A DNA stretch of 64,000 nt from Bacillota bacterium (lineage in GTDB: Bacteria; Bacillota; Clostridia; Lachnospirales; Lachnospiraceae): the NCBI GenBank assembly GCA_023458035.1, contig JAEXAX010000032.1:6281-70280 (forward strand). Direction: 5' to 3'. The notes beneath the pieces were generated by a model. The model saw only the letters and a program-made list of their open reading frames with translations, was not told where the DNA came from and ran no database searches. Positions within the stretch are counted from its first letter, which is position 1. The number at the start of each line of letters is the position of its first letter. Below are positions 19,518 to 27,600 of the stretch, piece by piece. The position numbers were made by a program, and so were the translations under genes.

Positions 19518-19558
19518 ATAGCATTGCTTGACAGCCGCGTCAAGCAGTGCTATATTTT
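19518..19558. terminator. Long inverted repeat after rnpB, overlapping the iscR promoter
   Basis: Arms ATAGCATTGCTTGAC and GTCAAGCAGTGCTAT (15 bp, one G-U) around a 6-base centre, followed by only a weak T-rich tail (ATTTTAT). It may end the rnpB transcript, but it also contains the iscR promoter, so a role as an operator is equally possible. Confidence 0.5.
19528..19556 (+). promoter_or_regulatory. iscR operon promoter and downstream palindrome
   Basis: A perfect TTGACA (19528-19533), 17-bp spacer and TATATT (19551-19556) with extended TGc, lying inside the inverted repeat. The predicted start is near 19563. Just after it, CATAAG and CTTATG (19567-19585, 7-base spacer) form a palindrome well placed for autorepression by the Rrf2-family product of the first gene. 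Confidence 0.7.
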
Positions 19559-19623
19559 ATATGAAACATAAGCAAATTACTTATGATTACAAAAATATTA
19601 GCTAACAGTAGGAGGAAAAGTAA

Positions 19624-20094
19624 TTGAGACTTTCAACAAGAGGCAGATATGGTCTGCGGGCTTTATTGGATCTGGCAGCCAATGAAGGCACGGAACCGGT
19701 ATCCATCAAAAGCATCAGTAAAAGACAGGGTATTTCCGAGAGTTACCTGGCTCAACTATTTGCGAAATTAAAAAAATCCGGAATTATCAAGAGCGAACGC
19801 GGCGCCAACGGCGGGTATCGCATGTGTAAGGATGTAAAGGAAGTTTCAATCGGCGAAGTGTTGCGTTCCTTGGAGGGTAATATTGAGCCGGTCAACTGCC
19901 TGGCCTACGGTGAGCATCCGACCTGTAAGGTATATGATATCTGCTCCGGCCGTATCGTCTGGAAGCGGATCAATGACGCTGTAAATCATGCGGTCGACGG
20001 CATTATGTTGTCTGATATTGTGGAAGAGACAGTCGTTTATAATGAGGAATTATTAAAACGAAATGAGCCAATTGTCAGAGATTGCTGTAATTAA
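19624..20094 (+). CDS. iscR: IscR-type Rrf2-family regulator
   Basis: A 156-residue winged-helix regulator of Fe-S cluster synthesis. The N-terminal helix-turn-helix (STRGRYGLRALLDLA, then ISKRQGISESYLAQLFAKLKK) is typical of Rrf2 proteins. Three cysteines spaced C-X8-C-X5-C in CLAYGEHPTCKVYDIC could bind a [2Fe-2S] cluster, as in IscR. TTG start after TAGGAGGAAAAG. It is the first gene of the iscR-nifS-nifU-mnmA operon, which it probably represses according to cluster supply. In some Bacillota the same position is held by CymR; the cysteine cluster favours IscR. Confidence 0.92.
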   Translation: MRLSTRGRYGLRALLDLAANEGTEPVSIKSISKRQGISESYLAQLFAKLKKSGIIKSERGANGGYRMCKDVKEVSIGEVLRSLEGNIEPVNCLAYGEHPTCKVYDICSGRIVWKRINDAVNHAVDGIMLSDIVEETVVYNEELLKRNEPIVRDCCN

Positions 20095-20122
20095 ACAGTT
20101 CGGACAGCATTAGGAGGAAGCG

Positions 20123-21307
20123 ATGAAGCAGTATGTATATTTAGACAACGCGGCCACGACCAAGACATCACCGCAGGTGGTGGAGGCCATGCTGCCGTAT
20201 TTCGGTGAGATCTACGGAAATCCATCCAGTATTTATTCGATGTCGAGCGTGCCGCGAGAAGCAGTGGCCGCAGCCAGACATCAGCTGGCTTCCGTGATTG
20301 GAGCCAAGGATGAAGAAATTTATTTCACAGCCGGCGGCAGTGAATCCGATAACTGGGCCATCAAGGCAGCAGCCGAGGCCTATGCCCATAAGGGAAAACA
20401 CATCATTACCAGTACCATCGAGCATCATGCTGTGCTGCATACCTGTGCACATCTGGAGAAGCAGGGGTACGAGGTGACCTATGTTCCGGTTGACCGGGAC
20501 GGCCTGGTGGATCCGCAGGCTGTGGAGGCTGCTATCCGACCGGATACCATCCTGATTTCAATCATGTTTGCGAACAATGAGATCGGGACATTACAGCCGA
20601 TCGCCGAGATCGGTGCCATCGCCAAAGCGCACGGTGTTTTATTTCATACGGATGCGGTGCAGGCCTTCGCCCAGGTGCCGATTCAGGTGGATGACTGCCA
20701 TATCGACATGCTGAGCCTGTCCGGTCATAAGCTGCACGGACCGAAGGGCGTCGGCGCCCTGTACATCCGTAAGGGTGTGAAGATTCGTTCCTTTATCGAC
20801 GGCGGTGCGCAGGAGAGAAAACGTCGGGCCGGAACGGAGAACGTACCGGGCATCGTCGGTCTCGGAGAAGCGGTGCGTCTGGCGGCCGAATCCATGTCGG
20901 CCAGAGCCGAACAGGAAACGTCGCTTCGTGATTACCTGATGGACAAGATGACCTCGAGAATCAAATACTGCTGGGTGAACGGCAGCCGCGAGCGTCGTTT
21001 ACCGAATAATGCAAACTTCGGCTTTGACTTTATTGAGGGCGAATCTATGTTGATTATGCTTGACCAGGTCGGAATAGCTGCTTCCAGCGGCTCCGCCTGC
21101 ACCTCGGGCAGTCTGGATCCGTCGCATGTGTTACTGGCCATCGGTCTGCCGCATGAAAAGGCTCACGGCTCCCTGCGCCTGACCTTGAGCGAAGAGACTA
21201 CCAAGGCGGATATTGACTATGTGGTTGAGCATGTTGCTCGCATCGTGGAACGTTTGCGCGCCATGTCACCCCTATATGAGGATTTTTTAAAGAAACACCG
21301 GCATTAG
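20123..21307 (+). CDS. nifS: Cysteine desulfurase (NifS/IscS type)
   Basis: A 394-residue PLP enzyme that takes sulfur from cysteine and delivers it as a persulfide to the scaffold NifU/IscU and to MnmA. The PLP lysine is Lys203 in SGHKLHGPKG. The sulfur-carrying Cys326 sits in the long-loop motif SSGSACTSGSLDPSHV of group I enzymes. Strong ribosome site TAGGAGG. It is 28 bases after iscR and 78 bases before nifU. The choice between NifS and IscS naming is arbitrary on sequence alone. Confidence 0.96.
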   Translation: MKQYVYLDNAATTKTSPQVVEAMLPYFGEIYGNPSSIYSMSSVPREAVAAARHQLASVIGAKDEEIYFTAGGSESDNWAIKAAAEAYAHKGKHIITSTIEHHAVLHTCAHLEKQGYEVTYVPVDRDGLVDPQAVEAAIRPDTILISIMFANNEIGTLQPIAEIGAIAKAHGVLFHTDAVQAFAQVPIQVDDCHIDMLSLSGHKLHGPKGVGALYIRKGVKIRSFIDGGAQERKRRAGTENVPGIVGLGEAVRLAAESMSARAEQETSLRDYLMDKMTSRIKYCWVNGSRERRLPNNANFGFDFIEGESMLIMLDQVGIAASSGSACTSGSLDPSHVLLAIGLPHEKAHGSLRLTLSEETTKADIDYVVEHVARIVERLRAMSPLYEDFLKKHRH

Positions 21308-21385
21308 AAAAAGGCCTGGCGCTCGGATGCTCTGCCGGAGCATTTAAGCGGGTCGGCTTTTGTATATAGAATGGAGAATCAGTGT

Positions 21386-21823
21386 ATGTATTCAGAAAAA
21401 GTAATGGATCATTTTGAACATCCCAGAAATATGGGTGAGATCGAAAATGCCAGCGGTGTCGGCACCGTCGGAAACGCCAAGTGTGGCGATATCATGCGGA
21501 TCTATCTGGATATCGACGATGACGGCATCATCCGGGATGTAAAATTTAAGACCTATGGCTGCGGTGCGGCCGTAGCCACCAGCAGTATGGCGACCGAGCT
21601 GGTCAAGGGCAAGTCGATCAATGAGGCTTTATTGATCACCAATAAGGCGGTAATGGAAGCGCTTGACGGTCTGCCGCCGGTGAAGGTGCATTGTTCCTTG
21701 TTGGCCGAGGAAGCGATTCATGCCGCGCTGTGGGATTATGCTGAGAAAAAGGGAATCCGGATCGAAGGGTTAGAGCAGCCGAAGAGCGATATCTCCGAGC
21801 ATGAAGATGAGGAAGAATATTAA
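21386..21823 (+). CDS. nifU: Fe-S cluster assembly scaffold (NifU/IscU N-terminal type)
   Basis: A 145-residue scaffold on which Fe-S clusters are assembled. The three ligand cysteines are Cys33 (AKCGD, with the adjacent Asp35), Cys59 (GCGAA) and Cys103 (HCSLLAEEA). The C-terminal tail is acidic (HEDEEEY). The ATG at 21386 is preferred over one at 21371 because GGAGAA lies 7 bases before it and the product then starts MYSEKVMDHF as in the family. Only 6 bases separate it from mnmA. Confidence 0.95.
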   Translation: MYSEKVMDHFEHPRNMGEIENASGVGTVGNAKCGDIMRIYLDIDDDGIIRDVKFKTYGCGAAVATSSMATELVKGKSINEALLITNKAVMEALDGLPPVKVHCSLLAEEAIHAALWDYAEKKGIRIEGLEQPKSDISEHEDEEEY

Positions 21824-21829
21824 AATAAG

Positions 21830-22930
21830 ATGGATAAAAAGAAGGTAGTGGTAGGTATGTCAGGCGGTGTCGATTCATCGGTGGCTGCCTACCTTTTGAA
21901 AGAAGCGGGATACGATGTGATCGGCGTGACCATGCAGATCTGGCAGGATGAAGACCTTGAGACCCAATCGGCCAATGGCGGCTGCTGCGGTCTGTCGGCC
22001 GTTGATGATGCCAGACGGGTAGCGGCGGCCCTCGATATCCCGTATTATGTTATGAACTTTAAACATGATTTTAAAGAGAAGGTGATCGACTACTTTATCG
22101 ACGAGTATGAACACGGCCGCACCCCAAATCCCTGTATCGCCTGCAACCGTTATGTGAAGTGGGAATCCTTGCTGCGGCGCAGTCTGCTGATCGGTGCGGA
22201 CTATATCGCCACCGGTCATTATGCCCGCGTCGATCAGCTTTCGAACGGCCGCTACGCCATCCGTAACAGCGTGACGGCGAAAAAGGATCAAACGTATGCC
22301 CTGTACAATCTGACTCAGGAGCAGCTGTCAAGAACTCTGATGCCGGTCGGCGATTATACGAAGGAAGAGATCCGAGCCATCGCCGAGCGCATCGGTTTGG
22401 TTCGGGTGGCGAATAAGCCGGACAGTCAGGAAATCTGTTTTGTGCCGGACAATGACTATGCCGGTTATATCGCGGCCAACAGTGATCTGCCGATCGTCCC
22501 GGGCAACTTTGTGTCGGTGAACGGACAGATACTCGGTCAGCATAAAGGTATAATTCATTATACGGTCGGGCAGAGAAAAGGCCTCGGTCTGTCGCTCGGC
22601 ATGCCGGCCTTTGTGGTGGAGCTGCGGCCGGAAAGCAATGAGGTAGTGATCGGCACCGATCAGGATGTCTTTTCAGATCATCTGTATTGCGATCGACTGA
22701 ACTTTATGGGGATGGCTGATCTGCCCGAGCCGCGGGAAGTGATGGCGAAGATCCGCTATAATCATAGCGGCAGTCCCTGTCGCATCAGTCTGGTCGGTGA
22801 GGATCTGATTCGCTGTGATTTCTCTGAAGCGGTGAGAGCGGTCACCCCGGGACAGGCAGTTGTCTTTTATGAAGGCGAGCATGTCCTTGGCGGCGGCACC
22901 ATTATCCGAGAACCGAAAGGAGATGTATGA
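21830..22930 (+). CDS. mnmA: tRNA-specific 2-thiouridylase MnmA
   Basis: A 366-residue enzyme that thiolates uridine 34 of Lys, Glu and Gln tRNAs using sulfur from the cysteine desulfurase. The PP-loop MSGGVDSSVAAY is at about residues 9-20. The catalytic cysteines are Cys102 (NPCIACN) and Cys203 (QEICFVPD). The length is normal. Its place after nifS-nifU is standard in Clostridia and fits the sulfur relay. The stop overlaps the next gene by 4 bases (ATGA). Confidence 0.97.
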   Translation: MDKKKVVVGMSGGVDSSVAAYLLKEAGYDVIGVTMQIWQDEDLETQSANGGCCGLSAVDDARRVAAALDIPYYVMNFKHDFKEKVIDYFIDEYEHGRTPNPCIACNRYVKWESLLRRSLLIGADYIATGHYARVDQLSNGRYAIRNSVTAKKDQTYALYNLTQEQLSRTLMPVGDYTKEEIRAIAERIGLVRVANKPDSQEICFVPDNDYAGYIAANSDLPIVPGNFVSVNGQILGQHKGIIHYTVGQRKGLGLSLGMPAFVVELRPESNEVVIGTDQDVFSDHLYCDRLNFMGMADLPEPREVMAKIRYNHSGSPCRISLVGEDLIRCDFSEAVRAVTPGQAVVFYEGEHVLGGGTIIREPKGDV

Positions 22931-24723
22931 AACGATTAATAGGCTATTACAGGCCGTATGCGGCGGCCTTTTTTGCTGATTTGGCCTGTGCCTTTACCAT
23001 CTCAGCTATTGACATCGCCTTTCCCCTGATTTTGCACTATTGTTTGTATACGTTGTTTCGGGCAGGTCCTGCGGCGGTGCTTTCCGGTCTGTGGGTAGTG
23101 GCTGTCAGTCTGTTTGCTTTGTACACGGTCAGAGCATTTTGCCGATATTATGTATCGGCTCAGGGACACATCATGGGAGCGAAGATGGAGGCTGATATGC
23201 GCAGCGACCTCTTTCATCAATACCAGCGACTGTCGTTTTCGTATTACGATAAAAACAATACAGGGGTGATGATGTCACGTGTGGTTTCTGACCTGTTTGA
23301 TATCAGTGAGTTTGCTCATCACGGCCCGGAGAATCTGTTTATCTCGCTGATTAAGATCATCGGCTCCTTTACCATCATGATGATCCTGTATTGGCCGTTG
23401 GCGCTGATTTTATTGGGCATCACCCTGCTGATGCTGGCCTTCAGCCTGACTCAGAATAAAACCATGCGAGCCACCTTTCGTGACAATCGCCGGAAGATCG
23501 GTGCGGTCAATGCCAGCTTACAGGATTCGCTGGGCGGTATTAGAGTGGTCCAGTCCTTTGGAAACTCGGACATCGAGGTAGAGAAATTTGAAACCAGCAA
23601 TCAGGCCTTCTTAAATTCAAAAAAACGAAATTACTATGCCATGGGTCGCTTCCACAGTGGCAATAACTTTTTCCAAGGCCTGCTTTACGTAACGCTGGTG
23701 CTGGCCGGCGGGCTGTTTGTGGCCCGCGGAAATTTGGCGCCGGCCACCCTGGCCACCTTTGCCCTGTACATCAATGTCTTCGTTTCGCCGATCGAGCTGC
23801 TGGTCGAGCTGACTGAGATGGTACAAAAGGGCATGTCCGGCTTTGCCCGCTTTGCAGAAGTGATGGAGCAGATTCCGGAGATCAAAGATGGTCCGCAGGC
23901 GCGTGATATCGGCCCGATGCAGGGGGCGGTCAGCTTTCGGGATGTTTCCTTTCGTTATGAAGAGGAAGAGAAGGTCTTACACCACATCAGCTTTGATATC
24001 GAGCCCGGTACTAAGCTGGCGCTGGTCGGCCCGTCCGGCGGCGGTAAATCTACTGTTTGCTCGCTGATCTCGCGATTTTATGATGTGTCAGAGGGAAGTG
24101 TGTTGATTGACGGTCATGATGTACGGGACTATACCTTGCGCTCTTTGCGTGCCGGCATCGGTCTGGTACAGCAGGAGGTCTACCTGTTTAACGGAACGAT
24201 CGCGGAAAACATCGGTTACGGAAAACCGGGCGCCCCAATCGAGGAGATCACGGCAGCGGCCAAGCAGGCCAATATCCATGACTTCGTTATGACTCTGCCG
24301 GATGGCTACGACACTCGGGTCGGCGAGCGCGGCGCCAGACTGTCGGGCGGGCAGAAGCAGCGCATTTCGATCGCCAGGGTTTTCTTAAAAAACCCGAAGA
24401 TCCTGATCCTTGACGAAGCCACCTCGGCTTTGGATAATGAAAGCGAGCGCATCATTCAGGAAGCCCTGGAGACCTTGAGCATCGGCCGAACATGTATCAC
24501 CATTGCCCATAGACTGAGTACCATCCGGCATTCCGACCGCATTCTGGTGATCGATGACGGTTATCTGCGTGAAAGCGGCAGTCATGCCGAGCTGCTGCGT
24601 CAAAACGGGATCTATGCCAAATATCACCAACTGCAGCTGGAAGAGTCAGTATTGATGCCGGAGTACGGGGAAAATAGACATAAATCAGAATGTGATTTTG
24701 TTAAAAATGAAGAAAATATATAA
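22927..24723 (+). CDS. ABC transporter, fused permease and ATPase (multidrug/lipid exporter type)
   Basis: A 598-residue half-transporter. Six membrane segments lie in residues 1-about 310, then the nucleotide-binding domain with Walker A GPSGGGKS (368-375), the signature LSGGQKQR and Walker B ILILDEATSALD. It probably works as a homodimer. The gene is translationally coupled to mnmA, but nothing in the sequence links it to sulfur or tRNA metabolism; the substrate is unknown. The C-terminal tail (about 20 residues, ending KNEENI) is polar and not part of the usual domain. Confidence 0.88.
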   Translation: MKRLIGYYRPYAAAFFADLACAFTISAIDIAFPLILHYCLYTLFRAGPAAVLSGLWVVAVSLFALYTVRAFCRYYVSAQGHIMGAKMEADMRSDLFHQYQRLSFSYYDKNNTGVMMSRVVSDLFDISEFAHHGPENLFISLIKIIGSFTIMMILYWPLALILLGITLLMLAFSLTQNKTMRATFRDNRRKIGAVNASLQDSLGGIRVVQSFGNSDIEVEKFETSNQAFLNSKKRNYYAMGRFHSGNNFFQGLLYVTLVLAGGLFVARGNLAPATLATFALYINVFVSPIELLVELTEMVQKGMSGFARFAEVMEQIPEIKDGPQARDIGPMQGAVSFRDVSFRYEEEEKVLHHISFDIEPGTKLALVGPSGGGKSTVCSLISRFYDVSEGSVLIDGHDVRDYTLRSLRAGIGLVQQEVYLFNGTIAENIGYGKPGAPIEEITAAAKQANIHDFVMTLPDGYDTRVGERGARLSGGQKQRISIARVFLKNPKILILDEATSALDNESERIIQEALETLSIGRTCITIAHRLSTIRHSDRILVIDDGYLRESGSHAELLRQNGIYAKYHQLQLEESVLMPEYGENRHKSECDFVKNEENI

Positions 24724-24726
24724 AAT

Positions 24727-24767
24727 AGGACAGGTGTCCTACAAATAAATGCGCATTATGCTATAAT
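24727..24767 (+). promoter_or_regulatory. Promoter and palindrome of the double-phosphatase gene
   Basis: Extended -10 box TGcTATAAT (24759-24767) without a good -35. In the -35 position sits a perfect inverted repeat TAGGACA-GG-TGTCCTA (24726-24741), well placed for a repressor or activator. Its ACA-N2-TGT core resembles the core of BlaI/CopY-type operators, but no such regulator is in the window. Confidence 0.6.
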
Positions 24768-24812
24768 TTTTTTAGAATTTTGGTATTATTTTAAGTATTA
24801 TGTAACTGTCAA

Positions 24813-24854
24813 CCGGTTGGCCGATCCAAGTCGAGGGGCTGAGGGCCGACCCGG
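24813..24854 (+). other. Stem-loop in the leader of the double-phosphatase mRNA
   Basis: CCGGTTGGCC pairs with GGCCGACC-C-GG (10 bp with one G-U and one bulged C) around a 21-base apical part. It ends 25 bases before the ATG and just ahead of the ribosome site. It matches no riboswitch class I can recognise and may be only a stability element. Confidence 0.45.
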
Positions 24855-24879
24855 ACAAATGAAGAAGAGAGGAAAGCCA

Positions 24880-27525
24880 ATGAAACATCTAAAGAAATTG
24901 TTAGCGTTATCTTTGGTGCTGGGCCTGACGCTGACACCGGTCAGTCATGTGTTTGTTGTCAATCAGCCGGCCTATGTGAGAGCGGAAGCGAAGACGGCAC
25001 AGGAGATCAAAACCACCATATTGTCCGTTCATCCGAAGTATGGCAATGCGACCATCGCCATAGCTCCGAGTGAGATGCACGATAAGGGTTATCAAATCGG
25101 CGATATGATCTATCTGGATATCAACGGCCATAAGCTGGAGATGCCGTTTGTGACCAACTTCAGTGATGTCGATCACGGCAGTCTGGTACTGGTGGAATCG
25201 GCCAAGAAGGATAAGCCGGAAGAGAAGGAGCTGATCGCCGCTATCAATATGGGTAACTTTTCCAAGGCCTACCATGCCGAGGGAAAGGAGTTGGTGGAAG
25301 TCGGCAATGAGGTGACCATCACCTTAAAAGAGGCTGGTGCCTATAAAGAGGAATATGAGATCCGCCATCTGGTGAGAACCAATGATATTGCGGATTATAA
25401 TAATGATCCGGTTGTGTTCGCAAACTTCAGAGCGGTACCGACATCCGGTTTGAAGCCGGGCATCCTGTACAGAAGCTCAAACCCGATCAACAATGAGATT
25501 TTCAGAGCCAAATATGCCGATGCACTGGTGAAGGAAGCCGGGGTGAAGACAGTTTTGAACCTGGCGGATACAGCCGAGCAGATCAATGAATACGCAGCCA
25601 AGGCAGACTTTGCCTCTCCATACTACAAAGGCCTGTTTGATAACGGTAGTGTGAAGCCGCTCAGCATGGGTGTTGATGTGGCAGCACCGGAATTTGGTCA
25701 GAAGCTGGCAGAAGGACTGAAATTTTTGGTCGGTCAGCCGGGACCGTATCTGGTACATTGTACTGAAGGAAAGGATAGAGCCGGTTTTGTGTCGGCTGTT
25801 CTGTCATCCCTGATGGGCGCCTCCCTGGATGAGGTTGTGGCCGACTATATGACCACGTACGAAAACTACTATCATGTAGAGAAGGGATCGACCAAATATA
25901 ATAAGATCGCCGAGTCAAATATCAAGACTTCATTGAAAACTGTGATGGCTGGACTGGATAAGTCGGCCGATCTGACCGGGATCGACCTGGCAGCGGCAGC
26001 GACTGCCTATCTGCAAAGAATCGGTCTGACGGATGAAGAGATCACCAAGTTGAAATTTGCCCTGTCAGCGAACAGCGGCACGGTGACAGCTATTGAAAAA
26101 TACGGCCACGCCATGTCGGATATCAAGGTAGAGGATCTGAAGAAGGCCGGATTTGCCTTCGGTGACATGGTAACCATCACCTTTGATAACGGCTTCACCC
26201 TGGATGCACCGTTCGTAGACGGCTATTTTGTGGAAAAGGGCGCCTATCTGTTGAGAGCGTATCCGGGCGATGAAACGGTAGCTGTCTGCATCAACTATGG
26301 TAAGTTTAATGAAAAGGCCAATGTGGCAGTCGGCAATCGCTTCACCGTCAAGCTGAAAGAAAAAGGCGGCTTTATGGATGAATATTTGAAGAGACATCTG
26401 ATCAGAACCAATGAGAGGAAGGACTATGCTTCAGATGCCGTCTTCGCCAACTTCAGAAACATCAGATTGGGTAGAACGAAAGAGAATACGTTATTCAGAA
26501 GCTCCAGCCCGATCGACAATAAGTATAAAAGAGCAGCCTTTGCCGATCGTTTGTTAGGCGAGGCCGGTGTCAGAACCATCGTTGATATGGCGGATTCCAA
26601 GGAGAAGATTGAAGAACTGCTGAAAGCAGAGGACTTTCATTCGCCGAATTTCAAGAAGGCCTATGAAGAAGGCAGAGTGTTGGCATTGAACCTCGGCCTG
26701 GCTTATGAGAGCCCGGAGTTTAAGGCCGGCGTGATCAAGGGGCTGCAGTTTATGGCTGCGAATGAGGGACCGTATCTGTTTCACTGTATCGAAGGAAAGG
26801 ACAGAACCGGGTTTATGGGCGCCCTGTTAAATGCTTTTATGGGGGCTTCCTTAGAGGAGATCGGCGTTGACTATATGCAGTCCTACGAGAACTTCTACGG
26901 TGTTTCCAAAGAAAAGGATGCCAAGCAATATGCTTTGATTCTGGAGGATGTGTATGGTATGTTGAAGTACATCACCGGTGAGATGGATCTGTCAAAGGTT
27001 AATTTAAAGGAAAAGGTAACCGCGTATATGCTGTCCGGAGGCATGACGGAAGCTGAGATAGCACAGCTGGGCAAAAATCTTGGAGAGTCGGAGGTGATCA
27101 CTCCGGAACCGAATGATCCGGCCCCGGAACTGAAGATTACCTCCGGAACCACGCCGGTATATGTGATCGGTGGAGAAATACCGACCATCATCTGTAATGG
27201 TGATTTTGACAAATTGACCGCCATCTTGTTTGACGGTGTTCGTGTGGCTGATGGAGATATGAAGCTGGAAAAGGGAAGTACCAGGCTGACCTTTACCAAG
27301 GCCTTTCTGGATCGTCAGAAGCCGGGCACCCATAAGGTGACCTTTGTTTACGGCGAGGATTCCGTGACTGTGGATTTAAAGATCGCAGCCAAGAGCGCGC
27401 AGCCGAAAAGACAGTCGCCGAAGACCGGTGACGGCAGTCTGCATGGGGCTTATCTGGCCCTGATGCTGCTGACTGTCGTTGTGGCTCCGACCGCCTACGG
27501 TTTCAAAAAGAAATATCACAAATAA
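24880..27525 (+). CDS. Sortase-anchored surface protein with two tyrosine-phosphatase (LipA/MptpB-like) domains
   Basis: An 881-residue exported protein. A signal peptide (about residues 1-37, ending AEA) is followed by two similar halves of about 350 residues. Each half has a beta-rich domain (GDMIYLDINGHKLEMPF / GDMVTITFDNGFTLDAPF) and a phosphatase domain with the P-loop HC-X5-R: Cys294 in HCTEGKDRAG and Cys636 in HCIEGKDRTG. These resemble the secreted phosphatases LipA and MptpB, which accept phosphotyrosine and phosphoinositides. An X2-like immunoglobulin domain (about 770-855) precedes SPKTGD, a hydrophobic stretch and KKKYHK. SPKTG fits the (S/P)PxTG motif known for Clostridioides difficile sortase. 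The start at 24880 has AGAGAGGA before it; a TTG 63 bases upstream and an ATG at 24859 are rejected. Substrate unknown. Confidence 0.85.
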   Translation: MKHLKKLLALSLVLGLTLTPVSHVFVVNQPAYVRAEAKTAQEIKTTILSVHPKYGNATIAIAPSEMHDKGYQIGDMIYLDINGHKLEMPFVTNFSDVDHGSLVLVESAKKDKPEEKELIAAINMGNFSKAYHAEGKELVEVGNEVTITLKEAGAYKEEYEIRHLVRTNDIADYNNDPVVFANFRAVPTSGLKPGILYRSSNPINNEIFRAKYADALVKEAGVKTVLNLADTAEQINEYAAKADFASPYYKGLFDNGSVKPLSMGVDVAAPEFGQKLAEGLKFLVGQPGPYLVHCTEGKDRAGFVSAVLSSLMGASLDEVVADYMTTYENYYHVEKGSTKYNKIAESNIKTSLKTVMAGLDKSADLTGIDLAAAATAYLQRIGLTDEEITKLKFALSANSGTVTAIEKYGHAMSDIKVEDLKKAGFAFGDMVTITFDNGFTLDAPFVDGYFVEKGAYLLRAYPGDETVAVCINYGKFNEKANVAVGNRFTVKLKEKGGFMDEYLKRHLIRTNERKDYASDAVFANFRNIRLGRTKENTLFRSSSPIDNKYKRAAFADRLLGEAGVRTIVDMADSKEKIEELLKAEDFHSPNFKKAYEEGRVLALNLGLAYESPEFKAGVIKGLQFMAANEGPYLFHCIEGKDRTGFMGALLNAFMGASLEEIGVDYMQSYENFYGVSKEKDAKQYALILEDVYGMLKYITGEMDLSKVNLKEKVTAYMLSGGMTEAEIAQLGKNLGESEVITPEPNDPAPELKITSGTTPVYVIGGEIPTIICNGDFDKLTAILFDGVRVADGDMKLEKGSTRLTFTKAFLDRQKPGTHKVTFVYGEDSVTVDLKIAAKSAQPKRQSPKTGDGSLHGAYLALMLLTVVVAPTAYGFKKKYHK

Positions 27526-27539
27526 GGGAAGGTGGAAAC

Positions 27540-27589
27540 CTTCATACAGAAAAAGCCCCGCAGACCTGCGGGGCTTTTTCTGTATGAAG
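27540..27589. terminator. Perfect 23-bp bidirectional terminator
   Basis: Arms 27540-27562 and 27567-27589 are perfectly complementary around GACC. The GC core GCCCCGCA/TGCGGGGC is flanked by A5 and T5 tracts, so it can stop transcription from both the phosphatase gene and the convergent citrate synthase gene. Confidence 0.92.
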
Positions 27590-27600
27590 CGGAAAGCGGG

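Noticed and set aside
21308..21370. Structured element between nifS and nifU
   Set aside because: Only a short ATGCTC/GAGCAT hairpin and poor flanking pairs; no T-tract and no known RNA motif.
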